A DNA stretch of 64,000 bases from positions 1 to 64,000 of the forward strand of contig JAMZAV010000814.1 in NCBI GenBank assembly GCA_024449915.1, given 5' to 3'. The notes under the pieces were generated by a model. That model ran no database searches. It was not told the DNA's origin and was given only the letters and a program-made list of their open reading frames with translations. Below, piece by piece: positions 50,001-62,000 of this stretch (positions are counted from its first letter, which is position 1; each line of letters opens with the position of its first letter). A program made the translations under genes and the position numbers. This stretch comes from Sweltsa coloradensis (taxonomy: Eukaryota; Arthropoda; Insecta; Plecoptera; Chloroperlidae).

Positions 50001-53000
50001 CTTTACGATAATAGCAAAAATATAGTGACAATTAAAGAGGACAATTGTTTACTATTGGTTTAGATCAGACGATTTAAATTTTATAATAATATTAAATTGT
50101 CTTATATAGAACGATTTCGCCAAAACTGTATTGCCACTTATCATTTTGTAACTAGGCCTATGATTTTCATTTGCGCGTTTTATATTGTAGGTGGATGGAA
50201 CGAAGAAAGCTGCTCCAATGAAAGTGTGTTTGTTTGTTCGTAGGTGGATGGCTCGGAGTGGGTTACTGCTATGAACGTGTTTGTTTGTTCCCAGGTGGAT
50301 GGCTCGGAGCGAGTTACTGCTATGAACGTGTTTGTTTGTTCGTAGGTGGTTGGCTCGGAGTGGGTTACTGCTATGAACGTGTTTGTTTGTTCGTGGGTGG
50401 TTGGCTCGGAGCGAGCCACACCCGTGTGGCTGGAACGCAGCCTCAACAAGCTAGACAGCACGACAACCGGCTCCCAGATCCTCGTCATCAACCACCCTCC
50501 GTCCGCTGAGGGTTCCCAGGGGATGAGCAGGAGGCTGGCGGGAAGTCTGGACACCATCAGTATTCACTCGACCGAGGAGCGTTCGTTTATTCGGGGGCAG
50601 AATGCACCGGTTGACCCCGAGATTCTGCTAGAGAGAGAGACCAAGAGGCAGAAGGCGCTAGAGCTGCAGAACGCCATCAGGCAACAGGTGGGTAGTCACT
50701 CTAAGCTGGTGGGGGAGTGAAGGGAGGTTGGGGAGAACAGGGTAGAAGATTGAGGGTGGAGGGTGGGTAGTGGGTAGTGGAGAGTAAATAAAAATAATAT
50801 ATGGAGAGGGGAGGTGAAGATGAAAGAAGGGTAGGGTAATGAGGGTAGTTAGAGGAGGTCAGATGGAAGGGGGAGATTTATCTTACCAAAACATGTATGT
50901 TTCAATAGTTTGTAAATTTTATGGGATAAATAAAAAAACATATAAAATGAATAATTAGCATTGCATTTTGTATCAAAACAGCTTCGATATTGCTTTGTCG
51001 ACATGGTCCAACAAAACTTATATAATATAAATTTAATATAAAGAAAAGGATATTTTGTTTAACATCAGTGCTTGGAGGAGCAAAGTGTGTAGAAATTCGT
51101 TATACGCAAATTATTCATACAGCGTTCAGTAATATAATCTCGAGAAGGAAGCGATATGACCTTATCATAGAATAAACGATTCGAAAATTAAATTATTGAA
51201 TTGTCGAGACACAGTAGAATTATTGTGATTGTGTATGTTTTTAGTTGGAAGAAAGAGACCGCAAAAGAAAAGCCGATATCGAGAAGAGATTGAAGGAAGA
51301 GAGAGACGAAGATGACAGAATCCGAAAAGAAAGAGAGAGAGAACGGCAGCGCGTTGAAGAAGAACAGCGGAAGAAGAGGGAAAAGGAGGTATTCATCCAC
51401 TTGATACTGTTATTTGTAATCTGCAATATAATTTTACATTTTAGAGTGTATCCCCCTTTTACTCATTACTTTGCATAAGTAGCGTGCGTTGCTGTTTTAT
51501 CATGTTAGTAAAATATCAACATCATCATCATCAAACATAATAATATTATGTTGGAAGTAGACATTACTATAGGATCCTCACAGTTGACCAATCAAACGTA
51601 GACTCAACAAAAATATCTTCAGACTATGTGAATGGTGATTGTTTAAACAAGTATATATTGTAATAAACTTGCTCACAATTGGCACAATTGGCAATCTCCA
51701 TTGGTGTTTAAAATCGGCTAGAAGAATCAGACTTCTTCCCAGAGACCGTTATGACTGAGTAATTCCCACGCGGTTTGAAGTGGTATAGCTTAATCATCGT
51801 CATTCCCAATTGTCGTCAGATAAGACTAACCAAATCGAGATCTAATCAGAATGTGTGTTTGCAGGAGAAAGAATCCCAGAAAGCCAAAGCGATGCAAGAA
51901 GCCCTCGAAAACGCCGACAAACTCGCCCGCGAGGAGCGAAGTAAAGCGAATCGCAAACACGTTCTACAAAACCTTCCAGAATTCCACAAAGAGATCCAAT
52001 GCAACGCCTGCCTCACGAGTACAACCCCCGACGGTGACTGCTTCCACAAGATTTCGGCGACGTCCGAAGAAGACTTTAGCCCCGCCCACATCTCCACCTC
52101 ACAAACCACGGCCAAGGAAGTAGTTAAAATCGAGGATACAGTCGAGATTGATGCAGAGATGAACCAGGGTAGGAGAGTCACAGTTAAAACGAGTGGGAAC
52201 GTGGCAGCTGGGAACCGTAGCGCAGAGTTGATTGACGGAATGAAGGAGGGGCTTATTATTGAGGCGGAGCCAATCATGTCACCGGAGGGGATTCCCATTA
52301 TGGTCGGCAATGACGTCATGCAAGGTCGAAAGATGTTCCAAGGTCACGAGTTATTAAAAGGTAATGGTTTATTTCTATACTCAAGGAACACTTGTAGTTG
52401 AAGTGAGTTAATGACATAACATTGATCAGCATCGATATGTTATAATTTTGCAAAAATCTAAAGAGCTAAGTTCGAAACAACATTTTTGTCTTGTGCTCTG
52501 CTAGAGCCAGCCCAGGGTTCAATCGCCGATCAGTAAGATTTTTAATCCTGCATTTGTCACCATGGAGTTCTTTAGTAAATATTGGTTCATATCAGAATGT
52601 TTTATATTAGAGGAATTTCAAATCGATACATGCAACGGGTGCAAATTGAGTTTGAAGCTTGTCAAAGATTTGGAATACTTAATTGTAAAATATGAACAAT
52701 TTTTACTTATTTGTCCTATAAATTTACAAGTTAAGTTTGTTAAGTTTGTGCCTAATTCATTAACATGAATTAGCAAATATCGGCAAAAAGCAGTCAAATA
52801 AAGTTTAAATTGATTCTGATATATTTAATGTTTCTGTATAAATACTTTCTATATTGTTGTGTTTGTCTGGTACAAGGTCACACCATGCTTCGAGGCCAGG
52901 AGCTGCAAGAGGGTGTCCAGCTAGCCCTTCTCATGTCCCCGGGGCTACTCATGGAGCAAACCGGGAGACTTCTGACCCCCAGCAAGTACAGGAGAGCGGG

Positions 53001-56000
53001 AAGGGAGTGTTCTACACAGACCGACGTGGACATAGTGGCGGCCGCGAGGGACGCGAGGAGGAAAGCGCAGAGGAAAGTCAGGATGAAGGAGAGGGACAAG
53101 TAAGACACGAGATATTTGTAGAAATAAAGTTAATAAAGTAGGTTGAACGGTGGAAGCGCGCGACTCTTCTTCAAGAGGGCCAGGATTCAAAATTAGCAAT
53201 TATGTCTTTAAACGCGAATTAGGTCACAAAATTTCAAACATTTTTTTAAGTTCTGGTGGAGGTGCCTTGGATAGGTAGTCGAAATTTAATTAATTCTGGC
53301 TGGTAGATATGGAGGAGGTGCCGAGTCATACAACCGTAATCCTGACTGAAACTTTTGTAAGAAAGTTTTCTTCGGTCGTTAATGCTAATATAAGGGATTG
53401 ATACATACGAAAAAAAAATTTTTGACAAAATAACCAACATAAAATAACATAAAATTGGGTCTCGTTTAAGAAGGATACTCGTTTTGAAAGTAATTCATTC
53501 TCTGTCAAAGGGGAGAAAATATGCTCACTCTGAAATTATGTAACACCGCATTATAATCACTTTGTGCCATGTTTATAGATCTACCGTAAATGACATTGAC
53601 TGATGTGTTTCTAATAGATCCACCAACGTAACAAAAGTTGACGACGTGGCGGTTCTCGCGTGCGAAAGTCCACACGCCATTTTGTTCCACCCAAAAACGC
53701 CAAGGTCACGGTAATTTGTTCATTGTGACTTGCGTTTTATTATTTCGTGTGATCAGATACTGATAGGGATTATGTTCTCGTGCGGGTGAGATCTTATCAG
53801 ACGTGTTCGAGAAGGTTGTAACTTCGTCTTGTGAAACAACCCCCCACCCCCCCTCACAACCCAACCAACGCACTCGCACGCAATACACAATAAATCATGT
53901 GCTGAAATAAGTCTCCATTGATAACTCGTTAGGCAAGGTTTTGCAATCAGTGCACGTTTAACTTTTATTTCGGGGTTGTTTTCAGAATGGAAATCAACAT
54001 AGCTCCCCGATATGTATATCACTTTGTGACCGGCCGACCGCCGTGTGCGTGTAAATAAAAATAAATAAATAAATTGGATTTAGAGTCTACCCACTCAGTT
54101 ATATAACTGATATAACTGATCACGTCTCACGATAAAACCGAACATGCCCTGAGATTGACATGCGTTTTTTTCTTGGCATTACCCTTCAACAAGATACAGA
54201 ATGAGTATTGTGACTATAGGAGCTCACTCAAAGAGAAAATCATTACTAACCCGGCACCTCCACCAAAATTTAGATTACAACGCGATTTTTGAGTATTCTT
54301 CTTCGACAATCTGTTGATTAAGTAGATTCGCCCCCTAGTTTAGATACTCTTGTTAACAACTTCATAAGAATAACTGGTACATACAATAGATTGATCTTTT
54401 ATGAAGGCGAAAAGAAGAGTTAAATGTCCTGATAAAAGCTGTAATGTATTATTACAGCGGCATAGTTGCATTTACTTTGCTTCAAATATTACAGCGGCAT
54501 AGTTGCATTTACTTTGCTTCAAACCATCGGCAGGTTCTCGTATTGTCTAACATCTCATCTGAACAAATTTCATTTTTTTGTCAATTAAATAAATTATTTG
54601 CGACCATTTTGTGTTGGCCATATATGTTGGATATCGGTGTCATAAAATTAAAAATAAAACAGACAATAATGAGCTTTTATTCACTAGCATTTTCCCGAAC
54701 GCTTTCCCATTTTGAACACACCTAACATAAAAATATATACAGAGATAGATTATAATAAATAGGATACACCCTAACACGCAATCCTTTGGCTAAAAAAACA
54801 CAACAGTTTAAGTCAATAAATAATTATTCTGTGTCACCTAAATCCTGGCACGCTAACGAATAAAGTTGGTAAATTGATGGCAAACATGCAGGGTTCGGCG
54901 ACATTTTGAATTTTGTTAAAACAACAAATCAATAAATTGGAGTTTCGAAAAACAAACAGTAGGCAAACACTTTGATAATCGTTTCGTTGACAAAATGAGA
55001 AAACTTTAACGAGTTTTTATATAATCTTTTCTGCAGCTGTTTAATGTTTGATGGTCTGACCTTTTTTTGACAGCCTTCGCGTGTTGGATGGGTATTACTA
55101 ACAAAACGTTATCTACGTTTGAAATAAAAATAGCGTCAAACCAGAAGTTTACAAAAGACGTGTACATTTAATAAATGCGCAAAAGACAGACGCCATATTC
55201 TTTATTCGGGTTGCGAAGTGGTGACTCAATCAATATGAGTCAGCTGGGGTCGAATTATATCTGCATGCATAGGAACACTTGCCTTGCATGCCTGTTTCAA
55301 TTAGTGGTGTACGGGTACTCGAAATATCAGGTCGGGTCGGGTATTTGGAGGCCGACCCGATAATCAAACTCAAAACTCAACTTAGTACCTAATTTTCCGG
55401 GTACTAAAATATATGTTTGGGGGATGGTGGAGGTGCCGGTCCAGACAATTTTTTTAACTTAAAGCCTATACAAATGCCAATTTAAATAACTCCAGACAAT
55501 AAACACGAAGAAAATCATTAAATCTTATTGGATGACAAAGCAAAGACTTCAATTTCACTCCCTCAAAAATTAGCTCCATGTTTTGTTTTCTGTCTGTTTT
55601 TCCACGCTACCGGGCAACGGCATATGCGATCATGATGAAAATTGGAGGGGACTTCGAAGTCTCTGACTAGACCTGCCACGTTTTTGGGTACAATCGAAGA
55701 ATATTCTCATGAATATCTACGTTACGATTATTTTATTTAGTGAGATATTTTTGTTGACATTGGCCATTCTGACCAAACGGGGGGGCTACAACGTTCATAT
55801 TTCACATGGACTCAAGTTATGTGATGTAGTACTTTTGAACGAAAAGTATGAAAAGTGAGCCAATCTATAGAAATAAAGTTTAATAAGGTTTTTTAGGTTT
55901 ATACTAACAATTAACAAGTAACAATAGAAACTTGACAACAATCACCTACAATGCATTCAAAAGCACTTGCAAGGAAAAATGGTCTACGCAAACTAAAAAC

Positions 56001-59000
56001 TTACAAAAAAGCTGATCCATCAACGCGGCGAGACTAGCGTTTCTAGTTATTTGCATGCCTGCCGTATTATAACGCTCGACTTATCCCTGCCAGACACGAC
56101 CCGACTGTCAAAACCACTACCCGCACAGCCCCACTTTCAGTTGTATATTTAAGTATTTTGGAGTTAGGATCATTAAGATCATGGTCTAAACTATCAACCA
56201 TATTTAAGTGTTTGGAGTTAAGGATCATTTAGTCATGGTCTAACTATACAACACTTATTTAATTGTTGTTTTGTGACTGTGCCATAAGGACTGTGACTGA
56301 TGAGTGATAAATGGTTCTTAAACCTTTTAATTGAGAAGTTCTTAAACATTATTAATTTTTAAGAACTTGCAATCACTAACTGTTAGCTCTTAATAACAGT
56401 CAATTAGGGCACAGGACAAACCACAAACCAATTTAATAAGTGGTTGTCAAATTTTGACCATAATCTCATAATCGCTATGATTAGTTTATTAGGGTAGTTG
56501 TGAGGGCAATTTCCAAGGACTTCTTAAGAAAACTCAATCCTATAGTTATTTGCATTAACGACCTAAGAAAAACACGGAAAAATTTTAAGTCAGGAATTCC
56601 AGTGCCTGGTGTAAAAAACTGTAACCTTTCGAATCAAAATCACATGCGTACACATTATAGTTCCTCTATAAGTAATAGCTAAAAACCGTATATCGCTAAA
56701 GTAAACTCAATATTTTATCTATATCTCTGCACACGCTACTTTGCAACCCCTGGCAAACTATGTTATTGTTATCTATGTCCTTGAATTGATTCGGTTTCGG
56801 TGGCCCTTCATACTTCCCCTCGACTCAACTCCGCAACCAACGAAGCCAAATCAGACCTCACACTCACAGTTGAGAACAAATGCAACGTTGATTGAGAATG
56901 TTCGGGATCAGAACCCAACCAACTCCCGATATTACTTCGTGTTACCAAACTGAAAATAAAGTTAACGTCGGCAGAAAACTTTTCTATTAGATTGATATTG
57001 TTGTTATTAATTTCCCCTTTGAGCTTACTACTCTAGGTGGAAACTTCTCGCGCAAAGCTAAAGTTAATTGAACTTGTAACTGCTGACAATTGATTAAATT
57101 CCCTATACTTTGTTTGAGGGTGCACGTGAAGAGGGTGTGAGGCGAGCGTGAGGGTTGTACTGCAACAGTGTTGCCGAATGTCACGACTAAAATTACACAC
57201 ATTGAAAAACACTACATGAAAAATTATCATATAATTAGGAAAATTTATGTACAAGGTGAAATGATACTATACTTATTAATTTTAATTTCAAAGGGATGTT
57301 GTCACGCAATGTAGATAATTAATATAAACCAAAATAGCAGACTAGTAGATAAGGGTATGATTTTTTAAATACTTATACTTATTTTTACATTTTTGCATTT
57401 AAAGTATTGCCATAGCACATTAGATAATATAATCCTACTTTTTTCTATTCTGCAATGATGTGTTTTGATTTGTATATTTTTGTCAAGAAATCCGTCAGGA
57501 AATTTGTTTTGTATTTTTTCACAATTAGTTCTACATTCTTTAAATGCAAAAGAAGCTGCTTATGGATACAAGCATGCGTGTAAGCTTTATGCCGGAGCAA
57601 CGGCGTTGGATCTTTGGGCGAGTGCGTAGAGCCGCAGTCGCGAGACGACCATTTAAACCACCAATTTAAAGACTTGACACCATTCAGATGCAGATTAAGT
57701 TTTCTAATAAAACAAAGATAGTTCTGATAATTTTTCTAGACTGAAACACCAAATTCGAAATTTTTCGATCGTCTTAACATGTTTGTATTGTTCCCGGCAG
57801 GTCTGCCAGCTTGGAGCGCCCCCACCCCGACTGCAAACTACCCCTGCGCTGTCGCTCCCAGTCCCAGCCGCGGGTTAACCTTGAGGACCGGCCCAAGTGG
57901 GGGGTGAACCGGCCGGACACGCAGTATCGCAAACAAAGCGAGAAGGACCCGTACTACCAGCGACGCATGCGCAAGAGACAGGCGGCTTTGGGGGACACGG
58001 GGACAGACACGGACACCTACCCCTCGCACAGCACGCAACAGCGCCATCATAGCGACGACTACACCCGGCAACAGCGCGGGGAGTACGTCAGGCAACAGCG
58101 CCAGTCCAATAGTGATGACTACAGCAGGTCAGTGCAAAATGTTGAATTTGTTTTAATTTTACAGAAAAGCTTCAAGCAGAAGCGGACTGAGATAAAGTTT
58201 TCATATTTGAAATCGTATAGTGTATTGCTACAAATTTGTGGATAAAATAATAAAATAAAATAAAATTGTGTTTACTGTGTTAAGCAAACATTTCAAAAGG
58301 AAAATTATAATTCTGCTTTACGCTCAATCTTTCACCCATCTATATTTCAAGGTCAGACTGGGATTGAACTATTAAAATATCTCACTTTTGTAATTATTAC
58401 TTAAATCTTCATGTATATGCATACTATCCCTTGACGAGTACTACCTTACCAAAATTTAAAACTAAATGTGTAAGAAATGTGCGATTATTCAATTTAAACC
58501 TTACAACTAACAAGTGAAAAATTATCTTCATATGAGATAATTTTACAACTTCAAAATTATGTTTTCGTACAAAGTCATTGTTAATAATATTTTTTTGAGT
58601 CAGATTTGTGGATGTTTGATTTCAAACACGAGACGTTTCTTGGTTACATTTTGCATTCTAATCTATTTCAGATCACCATCTCCCCCGCAAAGATTCTACA
58701 CACGCAGAAATAGGCCACAGCACAGAAGACAACAACAAAAACACCCCAACCCCTCCAATGAGGATGAAAAACACGAGAAAACCTCCGATTCTCCTCCCCT
58801 TTCGCCGATCGAGTCCTTCGACGACGAAGACTACACCCCCGCACGTAGGAATAAAAACAAACATGGCGGCCTAAGAGAGAGGGGTAAATTCGTTCCAAAT
58901 CAACGACTGGAAACCGAGGCAGTCCAAAGCACTTCGAAGAACACGAAAGATAGAAAGACTAGAGAGAATGAAGCGTCAAAGTACGTAGTAAAGGGGAAGA

Positions 59001-62000
59001 GACTCCTAAATCGACAAGAACAGCAACCGATAACAATCGACACAACTGAGAAACCCGGGGACGAGTTCTCGGGACAAGACATCCTATCTCAACTCACGTC
59101 GTTACGAAATGTAAGAAAACTATTATACTTAGAAATAAATTAAATAAATAAATTCATATTAAGACTCTACAATCGGTCACATAACTAATTTTCAGTGAGG
59201 GCCATAAGTTTAAATCAGACCAAGCCAACCCTATAGGCGCCGACACCATCGACGAGCGAACAATGACCAAAAGAGACGAGCATATTTAAGTAGGAAACAC
59301 CGATCAATCAAGCTGAATATTATTGTTGTGTAGATAATACTAGGAAAACGCTTAAGTCCCGCCGCGTTGTTGGATGAGCGTAATTGGTGCATTGAGCTGC
59401 CATGTGTTATGCGGATTTTCTGTTGTTCTGTGAAAAAATTAGTACTAAGTTGAAGATTTTTTTTAAATTAAATTAAATAATCGTATGAATTTTAAAAATT
59501 GAAAAAACGAAAAATTGCGATTTTTATAAGAAATAATTATTCGATTGCGCTCAAATTTCACACAAATATATAAATTCATAAAATTAAGGTTCTGTGAAAA
59601 AAGTATTACAATAAAATGGAGCATGTAGGAGGTGTTAAAAGTAAAAAAATTATTTTAAAAAAGAAAAAAAACCCACAAAATTTATATTTTCATGAAAAAT
59701 AATTTTTCGATTGCGCTCAAATTTCACACGGATATCTAAATTCATAAAATTAAGGTTCTGTGAAAAAATCATGAAAATCGGATTAAGCATGTAGGTGTTA
59801 TAAGTAAAATAAATTTTCAAAAAATCGAAAAAAATCGTAAAATTGCGATTTTCATAAGAAATAATTTTTTGATTGCGCTCAAAAACGTGGCAGTTCTAAG
59901 TTCAGAGATTTCGAAGGCCTTCATAAAATTTCATCGCAAACGGAGTATCGGTTTAGCCGGAATCGTGCTGACAAACACACAAAAATACAGAAAAAAAAGA
60001 AAGAAGGAAAAAAAAACATTCCGGATTTTTTTCTCCAGTGTAGTGAAATGGAATCTTCGCTTCGCTCATCCAATTATATTGTTTTTATTACCGTCCTAGC
60101 AATGAACATAGCCTTATCGAGGCGTCACGTGCGGCTCGTCAATCAGCCAACCAGCGCTCCTCGTGGAAATATTGGTCGCTGGATGGCCTTTAAGTTTATT
60201 CACTCCTTGATGAATTCGGCGTCAACAGGGCTAGTTCGAAGCTACTAACATTAACGCCCCCAACTGAAATTCAGTTGCGTAACTGAGTGTATAGTATAAA
60301 ATATACAACTTGACTTAACTTATTATTTTTGTTTCATTAAATTATTTTCCTTCCGAGGATTGGTTTTTAAACTTTAAAACCATCCCATAGTTCGACAATC
60401 TTCTATTTCAATTACTTACTATTAGGTATTACTATTATGTTACTATTATTATACTTATAGGAAAACGCTAAAGTCCCGCCGCGTTGATGGATGAGCTTTT
60501 AAAAATGTTTAGTTTGCATGGGATATCTTTACTTTTGCAAGTTCTTTGTTTTGCTGCCTACGCATTGTAGCTGATTGTTGTCAAGTTTCTTTTGTTACCT
60601 GTCAATTGGTATTATTTTCCGTAAAAAAACTTATATTAAAAGCTTTATTTCTATAGATTTTGGCTAACTATTAAACTTTTTCTTTTAAAAGGTACTACAT
60701 CACCATAACTTAATGTCCATGTATAATATGAACGTTGTAGACCCACCAGTTTGGTCAGAATTGACCCAAATGGCACGAAAATATCGCACAAAAAATCAAA
60801 AAACTTATATTAAAAGCTTATTTCTATAGATTCTGGCTAACTTTTTCAACTTTTTCTTTCAAAAGGCAATACATCACCATTACCTTAATGTCCATGTATA
60901 ATATGAACGTTGTAGCCCCACCCGTTTGGTCAGAATTAACCCAAATATCACGAAAATATCGCACTAAAAATCGAAAAAAATCGTAAAAGTACGATATTCA
61001 TGAGAAATATTTCTTCGATTGTACCCAAAAACAATACACCTCTAAGTTCAGAGATTTCGAAGGTCCTGTCAAATTTTCATCAAGATCGGATATGCCGTTT
61101 GCCTGGTAGAGAGTTAACAAACAGACAAAAAAAAAACAAAAAAAAAAACACCCGAGCTAAATTTTTTGGGGGTCAGTGAAATTGAAGTCTTCGCTTCGCT
61201 CATCAACTAATTGCTATTATATACGTAGGAGGACCTACTATTATGTATTCAATTACGTACCTTTATCTATTAAAATTTATATCCCCTCGATTATCCATTA
61301 TACGCGTGAATGTTGATTATCCATAAAAGTTCTAAAACTACAGACACTATTATGCTTTCCACTTTCCCCTAGTTTAAATTATATTTTACTACCTATATTT
61401 TAGTTTCAGCGCCTGAAATAATTGAATCCAACCACAATAACAATGACATTCTCCAACTATGATCCATCTATACCACCACAGTCTTTAATTTCAATAAAGT
61501 CTTCATTAAGTTTGTATTTGTCTCAAGTTCTGTTGCAATTTAAATATCTACAATCAACCCCCAAAACATTTAGCTAAGGTTTTTTTTGTCTTTCTGTTCG
61601 CTCTCTACCGGGAAAACGGCATATGCGTTCTTGATAAAAATCGGAGGGGACCTTCGAAATCTCTGAACTTAGACCTGCCACGATTTTGGGTACAATCGAA
61701 GAAATATTTCTCATGAATATCGTACTTTTACGATTTTTTCGATCTTTTAGTGCGATATTTTTTACATTTAGGCCAATTCTGACCAAACGGGTGGGGCTAC
61801 AACGTTCATATTTTACATGGACATTAGGGTTATGGTGATGTAGTACCCTTTGAAAGAAAAAGTTAGCCAGAATCCATAGAAATAAAGGTTTTAATATAAG
61901 TTTTTTGAGGAATATAATAACAATTACCAAGTAACAATAGAATCTTGACAACAATCACCTACAATGCGTTCAAAAAGCACTTGAAGAATAAAGAGATCCC

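Larger units (their letters stand above)
53100..57800. other. Intron 8 apart from listed repeats
   Basis: Repeat-rich. Two variants of the 17-bp motif lie at 53254 and 53310. No open exon-like island was found before 57801, and the exon 8/9 split codon joins directly. Confidence 0.45.

Noticed and set aside
50180..50557. Minus-strand open frame with repeated THSEPTTYEQTNTFIAV-like units
   Set aside because: It is the antisense shadow of the 51-bp tandem array and exon 5.
51775..51864. Longer open frame running into exon 7 from upstream
   Set aside because: The acceptor TGTTTGCAG at 51864 and the phase of exon 6 fix the exon start; the upstream part is intron read by chance.
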